From Rhabdobacter roseus (GTDB taxonomy: Bacteria; Bacteroidota; Bacteroidia; Cytophagales; Spirosomataceae): DNA of 64,000 nucleotides. A model generated the notes under the pieces. The model searched no databases and had not been told where the DNA came from. It saw only the letters and a program-made list of their open reading frames with translations. The translations under genes and the position numbers were made by a program. This document shows, in pieces, positions 18,088 to 27,010 of the stretch. The stretch covers positions 1-64,000 of the forward strand of contig NZ_JACHGF010000013.1 of assembly GCF_014202275.1 (NCBI RefSeq), written 5' to 3'. Numbering within the stretch: the first letter of the stretch is position 1; each line of letters begins with the position of its first letter.

Positions 18088-18780
18088 TTATAGGTTGTTG
18101 TTGAGAAACTGCGCGACTAAAAAGGCTGCCCCCGCCGCAATAATGCCGACGATCATAACTTTAAATGCCCCTTTAATCGGCGGCTGTCCGGTGGCTTTAC
18201 CTTTAAAATATCCGAAAATAAATAGGCAAGCAATGGTCAGCGCCGAGGAAACCATCAGCCCCTGCAACGGTAGATCAGTAAAAAAGTAGCCCAGCAGCGG
18301 CACGAATCCGCCCAGCACGTAAGCACCGCCGATGGTGAGGGCGCTGTTGCGGGCGCGGTTGAGCGTCGGGCGTTCCAGGCCCAGCTCGAACTTCATCATG
18401 AAGTCCACCCATTTGTCTTTGTCCTTGGCCAGCTCCTCCACAATCCTTGTTTGTGAATCCTCACTCAAGCCGTAGTCGGCAAAAATGTCCCGAATTTCTG
18501 CTTTCTCTTTTTCTGGGACCGCCTCAACTTCGTTGTGTTCGCGTCTCAGTTCAGAGTCGTAGTGTTCGATTTCTGTTTTGCCCGCCAGATAGCCGCCCAA
18601 ACCCATCGCTATGGATCCAGCCACGATTTCGGCAATTCCCGCTGTGACAATGATACCATTGGAAGCCACCGCCCCGCTCAGCCCAGCCGCCAGGGCAAAG
18701 GGAACGGTCAGGCCGTCGGAAAGGCCGATGACGGCGTCGGTAATGAAGTCGGAATTGCGGAGGTGTTGTTCCTGATGCAT
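18088..18780 (-). CDS. VIT1/CCC1-like iron/manganese transporter
   Basis: 230 residues from the ATG at 18780; a TTG at 18813 would add 11 residues. The first helix carries FITDAVIGLSDGLTVPFALAAG, the signature of VIT1/CCC1 proteins, and a charged loop at about 70-130 (ELRREHNEVEAVPEKEKAE) is the typical metal-binding cytoplasmic region. Five membrane helices in all. Homologues move Fe2+ or Mn2+ out of the cytoplasm. It is third in a tightly spaced unit with DUF347 and EamA genes; the unit starts behind a predicted response-regulator site. Confidence 0.85.
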   Translation of the reverse strand: MHQEQHLRNSDFITDAVIGLSDGLTVPFALAAGLSGAVASNGIIVTAGIAEIVAGSIAMGLGGYLAGKTEIEHYDSELRREHNEVEAVPEKEKAEIRDIFADYGLSEDSQTRIVEELAKDKDKWVDFMMKFELGLERPTLNRARNSALTIGGAYVLGGFVPLLGYFFTDLPLQGLMVSSALTIACLFIFGYFKGKATGQPPIKGAFKVMIVGIIAAGAAFLVAQFLNNNL

Positions 18781-18851
18781 GCTCAATGGTTGTCGATAAG
18801 GGGGGGTAGTCAATAATGCTCATGCCGAGTAAGGCCCTGTCGTGGCTCTAA

Positions 18852-19277
18852 CTATTTCCATACTAAAACCAGCATTCCGGCAAAGATGAGAGCGGCTCCG
18901 AGCAGGACTTTACTAGTGACTGGCTCGCGCAGTATAAGAAACGAAAGGACGAGCGTAACGAGGATACTGGCTTTGTCGATCGAGGCCACATAGGATACCG
19001 GGCCTTCCTTCATGGCGCGGTAGTAGAAAACCCACGACACCGTAGTGCAAAGCCCCGAAAAAGCCAGTATCCATAAGTCGCGCGGGGCGGCTTTTCGGAT
19101 TTCACTGAAGGCGTTTTTGAATAAAAAAGCATTTACCGTTACGAAGGCGAAAACAACCGCCGTGCGCACGACCAGCGCCGAGTCGCTGCTCATGTCCTTC
19201 ATGCCAAACTTGGCGACCACCGACGTCAGGCCTGCGAAGACCATCGAAATCAGGGCATAGAGAATCCACTTTTCCAT
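18852..19277 (-). CDS. short EamA/DMT-type transporter protein
   Basis: 141 residues from the ATG at 19277. Longer in-frame starts run into the DUF347 gene and give a non-membrane-like extension. Four to five helices with a single EamA repeat (ALISMVFAGLTSVVAKFGMK, FYYRAMKEGPVSYVASIDKA, LILREPVTSKVLLGAALIFAG). Single-repeat EamA proteins are thought to work as dimers like small multidrug transporters; the substrate is unknown. The start is 11 bp after the DUF347 stop, so they are co-transcribed. Confidence 0.85.
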   Translation of the reverse strand: MEKWILYALISMVFAGLTSVVAKFGMKDMSSDSALVVRTAVVFAFVTVNAFLFKNAFSEIRKAAPRDLWILAFSGLCTTVSWVFYYRAMKEGPVSYVASIDKASILVTLVLSFLILREPVTSKVLLGAALIFAGMLVLVWK

Positions 19278-19288
19278 CCTAGGAATAT

Positions 19289-20053
19289 TTAAAAGGAATT
19301 GGTTTCCGCCACTTTGTCCTGCTTGCTTGAATAAAGCAGTACGCCGACCAGCAGGGCAGAGGAAATAAGAGCGGCAATGCCCCGGCTGAAATTCAAGCCA
19401 CCGCTGGCGAGGGGCTTGGTCAGCAAATCGCCGAAAGTCGCGCCGAAAGGCCTCGTAAAGATAAAGGCAATCCAGAATAGTACGATACGGTCGATGCTGG
19501 TGGCGTAGTGCAGCAGCAGCACGATCAGGATGATGCCCGCCGTGATGGCCGCGCCCGTCAGGTAGCTCAGCCCGATGGTGTCGCTCAGGTAATCGCCGAA
19601 GGCCGTACCCAGGCTGTTGGAGAACAGGATGGCGATCCAGTAAAAAATCTCGACGCGGCGCTCGGTGACGGGATACACCTCGATTCCCTTCTCTTTCCGG
19701 TGCCAAATGAACAGCACCAGCAGCAGCCCTGCGAACAGCAGCAGGGATCCCGCCACGTAGCCAAGACCCAGCGTTCGGTCCATGAGGTCCGAGATTTCGG
19801 TGCCGACGGTGGTGGTGCCCACGATGGCCAGCCAGTAGTAGAGGGCGTGGAAGCGGTCGGCGCGCAGTTGGATTGCCAGTACGATGACCAGAAAAGCCAC
19901 CGTGATGCCCAGGCTCGCGACGTAGCCCAGATTCAGCGTCATCGAGAAGAAATCACCCAGAATTTCACCCAGCGTGGTGGCCAGCACTTTCATGACCCAG
20001 AAATAGACCGTGATTCGGGCGACTTTGTTCAAATTTTCATTCGCAGTTTCCAT
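19289..20053 (-). CDS. DUF347-repeat (COG4705-type) membrane protein
   Basis: 254 residues built of four similar units of about 60 residues, each with a two-helix pattern and a polar start: VMKVLATTLGEILGDFFS, IVGTTTVGTEISDLMD, FSNSLGTAFGDYLSD, FTRPFGATFGDLLTK. This fourfold G-x-x-x-x-D pattern fits the DUF347 repeat. Seven or eight helices in total. The role of the family is not established. Acidic residues repeated inside the membrane would suit cation transport, which is my inference; the operon partner VIT1/CCC1 fits. The promoter region carries a predicted response-regulator site and is shared divergently with the ECF gene. Confidence 0.8.
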   Translation of the reverse strand: METANENLNKVARITVYFWVMKVLATTLGEILGDFFSMTLNLGYVASLGITVAFLVIVLAIQLRADRFHALYYWLAIVGTTTVGTEISDLMDRTLGLGYVAGSLLLFAGLLLVLFIWHRKEKGIEVYPVTERRVEIFYWIAILFSNSLGTAFGDYLSDTIGLSYLTGAAITAGIILIVLLLHYATSIDRIVLFWIAFIFTRPFGATFGDLLTKPLASGGLNFSRGIAALISSALLVGVLLYSSKQDKVAETNSF

Positions 20054-20076
20054 GGTTCAGAAATATGGTTTTTCCG

Positions 20077-20108
20077 CAATAGTACGCGTGAACTCTGGAG
20101 GAAATCTG
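20077..20108 (-). promoter_or_regulatory. predicted response-regulator site and -7 element (DUF347/EamA/VIT1 unit)
   Basis: On the minus strand: CAGA at 20108-20105, CAGA at 20097-20094, 9 bp, then TACTATTG at 20084-20077. It lies 24 bp before the ATG at 20053. Confidence 0.65.
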
Positions 20109-20153
20109 TAAGGCGGTGTACATCGGGGGAGCCTTCCGCAATTTTCCCGATTA

Positions 20154-20185
20154 CAGAAAGCTTACAGAATTGGGGCCTAGTTTAG
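20154..20185 (+). promoter_or_regulatory. predicted response-regulator site and -7 element facing the ECF sigma gene
   Basis: On the plus strand: CAGA at 20154-20157, CAGA at 20165-20168, 9 bp, then TAGTTTAG at 20178-20185, close to TAnnTTTG. It points to the sigma gene 72 bp away and lies back to back with the site for the DUF347 unit. An ECF-type promoter (20211) follows, so the sigma gene may have two promoters. Confidence 0.6.
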
Positions 20186-20210
20186 CGGCGCATAAATCTT
20201 TCATCCCCCA

Positions 20211-20242
20211 CCCAACCTTTTGCCGCCTGCCTGCAACTAACC
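20211..20242 (+). promoter_or_regulatory. predicted ECF-type promoter in front of the sigma gene
   Basis: CCCAACCTTT at 20211-20220, 13 bp, then CAACTAACC at 20234-20242. Three other copies (24075, 27011, 34097) keep the 13-bp gap exactly. An AAC core at -35 with a second element about 17 bp away suits ECF sigma factors. The ATG at 20258 is 15 bp beyond. Confidence 0.6.
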
Positions 20243-20257
20243 AGTAGAAGGACCCCT

Positions 20258-20818
20258 ATGAATTCAGCCGAAGAAGAAAAACTCATCAAGGCTTGCCGGA
20301 GCGGAGACGGGTCGGCTTTCGAAGCCCTTTACCGCCGTTTTTCCGCTAAAATGATGGCGGTGTGCTACCGCTATTGCCACGACCGCGACGAAGCGCAGGA
20401 CTTGCTACAGGAAGGCTTCATTAAGGTGTTCGAACAGATCGGCAAGTTTCGGGGCGAAGGCTCGTTTGAGGGCTGGATACGGCGAATCATGGTGCTGACG
20501 GCTCTGGAAAAGTACCGCAAGGATAGGCGCGTGCGAGAGAGCCGATACGGCAGCGTGGCCGACTTACAGGGTGATATGCAGCCGATTTCGTCCGACGACA
20601 TTTACAGCCAGATGAGTTTTGACGAACTGGTAGGCATGATTCAGGAACTGACGCCCGCCTACCGCATGGTGTTCAACCTCTACGTGTTCGAGGGCATGAA
20701 GCACGAGGAAATTGCCGAAAAGCTGGGCGTGTCGGTCGGGACGTCCAAGTCCAACCTTTCGGACGCGCGGCGTATCTTGCAACGGCGAATTGAAAAAGTA
20801 ATGTACGACCTCAACTGA
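20258..20818 (+). CDS. ECF-type RNA polymerase sigma factor
   Basis: 186 residues. Region 2 reads FEALYRRFSAKMMAVCYRYCHDRDEAQDLLQEGFIKVF in short form (DEAQDLLQEGF) and GEGSFEGWIRRIMV; region 4 is LTPAYRMVFNLYVFEGMKHEEIAEKLGVS with SKSNLSDARRIL. No extra domains, as expected of sigma-70 group 4. The ATG has AGAAGGA 9 bp upstream. Two promoters are predicted in front: a response-regulator site and an ECF-type element, which would link the two-component pair to this factor and make it autoregulated. The next gene, 31 bp downstream, probably encodes its membrane-bound partner. Confidence 0.93.
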   Translation: MNSAEEEKLIKACRSGDGSAFEALYRRFSAKMMAVCYRYCHDRDEAQDLLQEGFIKVFEQIGKFRGEGSFEGWIRRIMVLTALEKYRKDRRVRESRYGSVADLQGDMQPISSDDIYSQMSFDELVGMIQELTPAYRMVFNLYVFEGMKHEEIAEKLGVSVGTSKSNLSDARRILQRRIEKVMYDLN

Positions 20819-20849
20819 CAGGATTTAAATTAGAAAGAAATTTACGTAA

Positions 20850-22415
20850 ATGGCAGATTTCGACGAAAACGAATTTGACGAGGGCTTCCGCCGCGTCATC
20901 GAGGGGCAGGGAGCCGAGCCGCCTCCCTCGGCCTGGGCCAATATCCGCGTGGCGGCCTTGGAACGGCAGTTGATCCGTTACCAGTCTGCTGCGCTATGGC
21001 TCAAAGGCATCGCCGGGGTACTGGCCGTGCTGCTGGGCGTCACGGGCTATCTCCTGTACCAGGCCAAGAGCGAACCCACCGAACCGCTGGCGATGGCCAC
21101 GCCTGAATCGAAAAGGAACACAGTCTTTATTACCCGCACCGAGCGGGTGTTCGTGGATCGGCCCGTTATTCGCTACGTCGAGCGGCAACGGCCGGAATCC
21201 AAATCCCAGAGGCTTAATTCAGACCCCAACCCGCTTAACTCAAACCCTAACCAGAGTACTCAAAACAACTATGATAGGAATGTTACTTTGAACAATCCGC
21301 CTGATGGAGCCAATAAAATAATTGGCCTTTCAAATAATAAAAAGGTACTTGATCCAAAACAAAAAACTGCCGACGGCGGGCAGGAATCGACTCGTTCGGA
21401 AAACCTGGTAGATCGAAAGCCGGACAGTAACCTTGACGGGAAGACTCCCGCCGAAACTCCCGCCATCGACGGGCCACGGGGCGGAAAGGGTACGGAATTG
21501 GCCACTACCAGTGCAGAAGCGGAGCAGAAGGCCGCCCCAATTAACCTGAATCTGCTGACGGCCCAACCACTACTGACGAGCCGGACATTATCAATGCCGC
21601 GTCTACGGTATCGGCTTCCCGCCAGCCTACTACCCAAAGCACCGAAAATCAGGATACCGCTGTCGGAAAAACTCTCTCTGTCGGCTTATGTCTCACCCGA
21701 TTGGAGCAAGGTGGACGTCCGCCGCGACGAAGCCGATGCGTTTAAATACGGTGACGAGGAATTGCAGGCGGGCATCGTGGCCGGGATACGGGCGGGCCTG
21801 TCACTTTCGAAAAAATGGTCTTTACTGGCGGGTGTCGAATTTGGCCAGAATACATTTGACGATGGCAACAAAAGGCTGATCCTGAATGCCGAAACTATCG
21901 ACGGGCAAACTGCCTATTTTTACCGTACTGCATTGGGAACGGTGGGTATCCCTTCGGATTTGCTTTCCACCCCAGTCCAACCGGGTGATGTGGTTGGCCT
22001 TGAAGTTCACGAACCGATCCAGCGCTGGGTGCTGAATCTGCCGCTCTCGTTGCGTTACGATATCTGGCAAAAACAGTTTTTACTGCTGGAAAAATTACCT
22101 TTAAAATTCACTGTGTATGGTTTGCTGGGCGGCTACGCGCAACTTCCCCTGCGTCAAGAAGGAGTGGTTGAAATCTACGAAGACAATGGCCGGGAATTTA
22201 CCGGAGAGGTAAAGAATTTCCGTAACCTGCGTCCTTCTTACGGCATTAACCTTGGTGCGGGGGCCGAGCTGGGTTTTGCCAGGCACATTAGCGTATTCGT
22301 CGAACCTAATTACAGTCAGGGGTTATCAAGCGTGGTGAAAGATATGCCGCTGCGAACTTCGATCAATGGCTTTGGCGTCAAGTTCGGGGCGCGGTGGGAA
22401 TTTGGGAAGAAGTAG
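20850..22415 (+). CDS. membrane-anchored protein with C-terminal outer-membrane beta-barrel (likely ECF partner)
   Basis: 521 residues. The N-terminal 45 residues are an acidic cytoplasmic-type segment (DENEFDEGFRRVIEGQGAEPPPSAW) followed by one membrane helix (about 48-70, GIAGVLAVLLGVTGYLLY). Next is a long low-complexity Asn/Ser/Pro/Lys linker (about 110-270), then a barrel-like domain (about 280-521) with alternating strands and the end GVKFGARWEFGKK. In Bacteroidota such proteins follow ECF genes and may act as anti-sigma factors reaching across the periplasm. That role is inferred; I see no zinc-binding anti-sigma motif. Its end overlaps the start of the terminator hairpin at 22415. Confidence 0.7.
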   Translation: MADFDENEFDEGFRRVIEGQGAEPPPSAWANIRVAALERQLIRYQSAALWLKGIAGVLAVLLGVTGYLLYQAKSEPTEPLAMATPESKRNTVFITRTERVFVDRPVIRYVERQRPESKSQRLNSDPNPLNSNPNQSTQNNYDRNVTLNNPPDGANKIIGLSNNKKVLDPKQKTADGGQESTRSENLVDRKPDSNLDGKTPAETPAIDGPRGGKGTELATTSAEAEQKAAPINLNLLTAQPLLTSRTLSMPRLRYRLPASLLPKAPKIRIPLSEKLSLSAYVSPDWSKVDVRRDEADAFKYGDEELQAGIVAGIRAGLSLSKKWSLLAGVEFGQNTFDDGNKRLILNAETIDGQTAYFYRTALGTVGIPSDLLSTPVQPGDVVGLEVHEPIQRWVLNLPLSLRYDIWQKQFLLLEKLPLKFTVYGLLGGYAQLPLRQEGVVEIYEDNGREFTGEVKNFRNLRPSYGINLGAGAELGFARHISVFVEPNYSQGLSSVVKDMPLRTSINGFGVKFGARWEFGKK

Positions 22416-22476
22416 GCGGCGAATTTGCATCAAAAACGGCGGTTTGATTTGAAGAATTCGCCGCCAATCATTTTTT
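22415..22476 (+). terminator. hairpin terminator after the sigma/partner operon
   Basis: GGCGGCGAATT (22415-22425) pairs with AATTCGCCGCC (22455-22465), with further inner pairing TCAAA/TTTGA, followed by a run of six T. The left arm starts at the last base of the upstream stop codon. Confidence 0.7.
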
Positions 22477-22527
22477 CAGGGAGATCAGGGGCCGGACGAA
22501 ACTGCCTTGTGTGCCCCGCCTTCCCCT

Positions 22528-24021
22528 ATGACCCCCGAAGAATACCAAAGCTACGATGCCACGGCCTTGACCCGATTAGTTGCTAATGGCGATATCAGCC
22601 CCGGCGAACCACTCGAAATTGCCATCTCCCTTACTGAAAAATACAATCCCAAGCTGAATGCCGTGGTGCAGTCACACTATTATACAGGCAGGGAGGCGGC
22701 CCTTCATCTTCCCGAAGGAGGCGCATTGCGCGGTGTTCCCTTCCTGGTTAAAGATCTGAGCCTGGAATGGGCCGGTACCCGGCTGACGGAGGGCTCCAGG
22801 GGGTTGGCTGCGCATATCTCCGAGCGTGACAGCCATTACATCGAACGCTGTAAAAAAGCCGGGCTGGTTCTTTTTGGCAAAACCAACACCTCGGAGTTCG
22901 GGCTGACGCCCTATACCGAATCGGAGTTGTACGGCCCCGCACGCAATCCCTGGAACCTGGCCCATTCCCCCGGCGGATCGAGCGGCGGGGGCGCTGCCGC
23001 CGTGGCGGCCGGAATCGTCCCCGCCGCGTCGGCATCCGACGGCGGCGGCTCCATCCGTATTCCGGCCTCCTGCTGTGGACTGTTCGGGATGAAGCCTTCG
23101 CGCGGCCGGATTTCGTTGGGACCCGCCTTCGGGCAGTCGTGGGGCGATGCCGTGGTGGAGGGTGCGCTCACGCGCTCGGTTCGTGACAGCGCCGCGCTGC
23201 TCGACATCCTGCAAGGCTACGAACCCGGCGATCCCTACCGCATCCAAAGCCACGAGCTGCCTTACACCGAGGAGGTCACGCGCCCTCCCGGCAGGTTGCG
23301 GATTGCCTTTTGTACCAGACACACTTACCCGGCCCAAACCGTGGACGCGGAATGCGTCAGAGCGGTGGAAGACACGGCACGGCTGTTGGAGTCGCTGGGC
23401 CATGACGTAGCGGAGGTGCCGCTCCCCTACGGCCCGGAAGTTTTCAAGGAATCGTATTTCCCCATGATCGTGAGCGAAACCGCCGCCACGCTCCGCCTGA
23501 TGGAGGAAGCGCTGGGCCGTGCGGTGAAGCCCGACGACGTGGAACCCAACACCTGGCTGCTGGCCCGCCTGGGTGAGACGGTCACCGGGGCCGAGTACGC
23601 CCACGCGCTGTTGCTGTGGAATCGGCTATCGAGGGATATGGCCGCCTTCCACCAGCGGCACGATGTGTTTCTTACCCCGGTGATGGCCTGGCCGCCCGTC
23701 AAAATTGGCGAATTGCAAAACTCCCGCCTGGAAGACTTTGCGCTGAAACTACTCCAAATCACCGGAGGCTACGGCTTTCTCAAGAACAGCAGTCTGGCCG
23801 ACGAACTGATCGAAAGGTCGGCAAGCTACATCCCTTACACGCCCATCGCCAACCTGACCGGACAGCCCGCCATGTCGGTGCCGCTGCACTGGACCGAAAC
23901 GGGCCTTCCCGTGGGGGTGATGTTTACGGGCAGGCTGAACGAGGAGGGCCTGCTGTTTCGGCTGGCTGCCCAGCTAGAAACCGCCCGCCCGTGGTTTTCG
24001 AAGCGCCCGTCAGTACGCTAA
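22528..24021 (+). CDS. amidase signature family enzyme
   Basis: 497 residues from the ATG at 22528; a TTG at 22507 could add seven residues. The catalytic triad Lys-cisSer-Ser is visible: Lys in VPFLVKDLSLEW (about 77), GGSSGGGAAAVAAG with the cis-Ser (about 154) and the nucleophile Ser in ASDGGGSIRIPAS (about 178). The C-terminal stretch SVPLHWTETGLPVGVMFTG is also typical. Such enzymes hydrolyse amide bonds of many substrates; without the GatB partner nearby it is probably not GatA. No export signal. It stands alone between two terminator/promoter regions. Confidence 0.9.
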   Translation: MTPEEYQSYDATALTRLVANGDISPGEPLEIAISLTEKYNPKLNAVVQSHYYTGREAALHLPEGGALRGVPFLVKDLSLEWAGTRLTEGSRGLAAHISERDSHYIERCKKAGLVLFGKTNTSEFGLTPYTESELYGPARNPWNLAHSPGGSSGGGAAAVAAGIVPAASASDGGGSIRIPASCCGLFGMKPSRGRISLGPAFGQSWGDAVVEGALTRSVRDSAALLDILQGYEPGDPYRIQSHELPYTEEVTRPPGRLRIAFCTRHTYPAQTVDAECVRAVEDTARLLESLGHDVAEVPLPYGPEVFKESYFPMIVSETAATLRLMEEALGRAVKPDDVEPNTWLLARLGETVTGAEYAHALLLWNRLSRDMAAFHQRHDVFLTPVMAWPPVKIGELQNSRLEDFALKLLQITGGYGFLKNSSLADELIERSASYIPYTPIANLTGQPAMSVPLHWTETGLPVGVMFTGRLNEEGLLFRLAAQLETARPWFSKRPSVR

Positions 24022-24074
24022 TCGGCTTCTGCCTAGCCCGCTTTACGGGCATCTGACCTTTTTTGTTCCTTTGG

Positions 24075-24106
24075 CCCAACCTTTCTTTTTTTATTCCCAA
24101 CTAACC
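24075..24106 (+). promoter_or_regulatory. predicted ECF-type promoter (copy B)
   Basis: CCCAACCTTT at 24075-24084, 13 bp, then CAACTAACC at 24098-24106. It is 49 bp before the ATG of the PHP-like gene and probably also drives the GT39 gene. Confidence 0.55.
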
Positions 24107-24155
24107 TGGAGCACTCGCTGCTTTTGTATGATCGCCAACCACTCCCCTCCGTTCC

Positions 24156-25334
24156 ATGAAAACGCTCCTCCTGTTTGGGGTCGCTACGCTCATTTTGATG
24201 CTCGTGGTGTCCCAATATTTTTTCTGTCCCCGCTTTGAATTTGAAGCCCGATCTCCCTTCGCTGGCCCGGTGCTGTACAATCCCTACCAATCCATCGACA
24301 GCACCAACTGGGTCAAGTGCAATTTTCACGCCCACGCCAAAGCCTGGCGGGGCGTGCCCAACGGAAAGGGGAACGCCTCCGACATCCACCGCGCTTACGG
24401 TTCGTTGAATTACGGCATTCATTGTGTTTCGAATTACCAGCAGATCGACACCACCAATTCAGCCGATGCGGGGTTCATTCCCGCCTACGAGCATGGGTAC
24501 AATCCTGCCAAAACCCATCAACTCGTTTTGGGGGGAAATCGGGTACTTTGGCTGGATTACCTGTTCCCGCAAACGACCGAGAACAAGCAGAATGTCCTCA
24601 ACCGATTACAGGATTCCCAGCCTGTCATCATTCTCAATCATCCCAAAATCAGAGACGGATACACGGAGGGGGATTTGCAGAGACTGACGGGTTATGATTG
24701 CATGTAAGTGCTGAACCCCGCCGCCATTTCGACCTATGAGTGGGATGTTGCCCTGTCGTCCGGAAAGAAGGTGTCCGTTGTGGGCAACGACGATACCCAC
24801 AACGTGCTGAATAAGAATACACTCGGCCGAATGTGTACATTCGTGAATGTGGCGCAAAATGACAGAAAGGAAGTCCTCGAATCCCTAAAATCGGGACAGG
24901 GGTACGGGGTGGTGGTCGGAGAAAGCCAGGACATGGATTCCATCCCCTTTCTGAACAGACTGACCGTCGATGGACGGACGATGACCGTGTTCATGAGCCA
25001 ACCCGCCGACGAAGTTGAAATAAAAGGGCAGAACGGCAAATTGCTGGCTATATTCATGAATACCGAAAAAGTAAGCTATCGACTGAATAAGTCCGATCAT
25101 TACGCCCGGGCCACCTTCAAATACAAAAAGGGCACGATCATTTACCTCAATCCGGTGTTTTTCACGCCAGCAACGGGATACCGGGAGCCTGTGGTTTTTG
25201 AGAATAAAAGCGAAACAATCCTTTTTAGCTTTTTGGGTGTCGGCATATACATCATTTGGTTCTCATGGGTTCTTCGATTTTTAACGATGCGCCTGACACC
25301 TTTCGTTGAGCGGACGTTGGCGGGTGTCCATTAA
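24156..25334 (+). pseudogene. PHP-like membrane-anchored hydrolase, interrupted by an in-frame stop
   Basis: Two open stretches, 24156-24707 and 24708-25334, lie in the same frame, separated only by a TAA at 24705. Together they make one protein of about 392 residues: N-terminal helix, PHP-type motif FHAHAKAW, NHPKIRDGYTEGDLQRLTGYD, then after the stop VLNPAAISTYEW, GNDDTHN and a C-terminal membrane helix. The sequence GYDCM-stop-VLNP matches the family pattern GYD..EV.N, so a GAA or similar codon likely became TAA. One metal ligand motif seems changed too (CVSNYQQID where a DH pair is usual). Either a real nonsense mutation or a base-call error. The downstream part has its own GTG at 24708 but lacks the N-terminal catalytic half. 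Confidence 0.75.
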
Positions 25335-25357
25335 ACTTCACTTCCTCTCCAAACTCT

Positions 25358-26914
25358 ATGCGACCCACCGACTCTTTCAGAGACTACCTGACCCATATTA
25401 TCGTCTTCTGCACGATCGTGCGTATCCTGGTCGCGAGCATGGTGGAGCTGGGTGTCGATGAGGCGTACTACTTCACCTACGCCGTGCAGCCTGACTGGAA
25501 TCACTTCGATCATCCGCCGCTGGTCGGGATTTTCATGCGCCTTTTCACGCTGAACCTGCATTGGGTCAACGATGTTTCGGTGCGCCTTCCGGCCATAGTC
25601 GGTGCGGCCGCGAACACCTGGCTGATCGCCCTTTGCGGGAAAATGATTCGGGGCGACAGGGCCGGGTTAATCGCGGCCATCCTGTACAACACATCGCTCT
25701 ACACTGGTATCATCGCGGGGCTTTTCATCTTGCCGGATTCGGTGCAGGTCGTATTTTGGCTGGTGGCCTTGTACACGATGCTCAAACTTCTGAAAAACCC
25801 CGAACCGGCCTTTCAGGGCAGACAGTTTTTGTGGCTCGGTTTGTTTATCGGGCTGGCCGTCATGAGCAAAGTGCATGGTGTTTTTCTCTGGTTGGGCTTT
25901 GGGGGGTACATCATTTTTCACCAAAGAAATTTACTCAAAAACCCCTTTCTGTACCTTTCCGGGATTCTGACGCTCCTCATCGTTTCGCCCATCGTGCTGT
26001 GGAACTTCGACAACCAGTTCATTAGCTGGCAGTTTCATAGCGCCAGGGTGGAAGCCAATAATGGAATCGACCTGCGCTCTTTCCTGCTGACTAAGCTTGG
26101 ACAAATTGCGTATAACAACCCGGTGAACGTACTGATTGTGGCGTTGGGGTTAATTACACTTTTTAAATGGAGCAATTTTAGTATTTCTTCGACGGCCAAA
26201 GTGCTGCTGTGGTGCAGCCTGCCGATTATCTTAGCGACTTCGCTCGTTTCCCTCCTGCGGCCCACGCTGCCCCATTGGAGCGGGCCGGGTTTTGTGGGGC
26301 TGACGTTGATTTCGACCGCCTACCTCGACTTCAAGATGCCTTCCGAAGTTGATTTTAAGTTCCCTTCCGGTCTGCTGCGTGCGGCGGGGGTACTCATGGC
26401 GATCGTCGTGTTGACGGGGCCGCTGCTCATCAATTATTATCCGGGGACTCTGGGCAAGCAGTCCGGGCTGGAAACGGGATCGGGTGATTTCACCCTGGAT
26501 ATGTACGGCTGGAAGGCGCTGCTGCCCGTATTCGAGAAAATACGAGCGGACGATATCCGATTGGGGCGAATGTCGCCGGATGCGCCCCTGCTGACGCACA
26601 AATGGTTTCCTGGTGGACACTTGTACTACTACCTGGCCTATCCATTGCATATGCGGTTGGTGGGCGTCGGGGATGTGTACGACTTGCATAAATTCTCCTG
26701 GCTGAACGCGCTGAACGGCACTGGGGCCCAGGGAACGGACGCCTATTTTATCGTGCCCTCCAATTATTTCACCGATCCCAGGGGATTGTACGCCCCGGAT
26801 TTTCAAAAAATCGAAGGTTCCCGCCGGATCGTCCAAAAAAGGAGCGGACGGGTAGCCCGGTACTGGTATGTCTATCGCCTAAAAAATGCCCGGAACCAAC
26901 TTGGTGGTATTTGA
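25358..26914 (+). CDS. GT39/ArnT-like membrane glycosyltransferase
   Basis: 518 residues with about 11 membrane helices. The first periplasmic loop holds GVDEAYYFTYA (catalytic acidic DE pair of the PMT/ArnT fold) followed by HPPLVGIFMR, both typical of dolichyl- or polyprenyl-phosphate-sugar transferases of family 39. A soluble C-terminal part of about 130 residues follows. It should transfer a sugar from a polyprenyl carrier to a lipid or protein at the periplasmic face. It starts 23 bp after the PHP-like pseudogene and probably shares its ECF-type promoter. Confidence 0.87.
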   Translation: MRPTDSFRDYLTHIIVFCTIVRILVASMVELGVDEAYYFTYAVQPDWNHFDHPPLVGIFMRLFTLNLHWVNDVSVRLPAIVGAAANTWLIALCGKMIRGDRAGLIAAILYNTSLYTGIIAGLFILPDSVQVVFWLVALYTMLKLLKNPEPAFQGRQFLWLGLFIGLAVMSKVHGVFLWLGFGGYIIFHQRNLLKNPFLYLSGILTLLIVSPIVLWNFDNQFISWQFHSARVEANNGIDLRSFLLTKLGQIAYNNPVNVLIVALGLITLFKWSNFSISSTAKVLLWCSLPIILATSLVSLLRPTLPHWSGPGFVGLTLISTAYLDFKMPSEVDFKFPSGLLRAAGVLMAIVVLTGPLLINYYPGTLGKQSGLETGSGDFTLDMYGWKALLPVFEKIRADDIRLGRMSPDAPLLTHKWFPGGHLYYYLAYPLHMRLVGVGDVYDLHKFSWLNALNGTGAQGTDAYFIVPSNYFTDPRGLYAPDFQKIEGSRRIVQKRSGRVARYWYVYRLKNARNQLGGI

Positions 26915-27010
26915 ATAAATATTCACAAAATATTTTCTGGTAGTCAAAGTGTTTATATTCAATTATTTACAAAAATATAGAAAACTTTTTCTGTTCTTTT
27001 AGCCAACTTA

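Noticed and set aside
24708-25334. The second half of the PHP-like gene as an independent gene starting at GTG
   Set aside because: It lacks a signal peptide and the N-terminal catalytic part and continues the same frame after a single stop.
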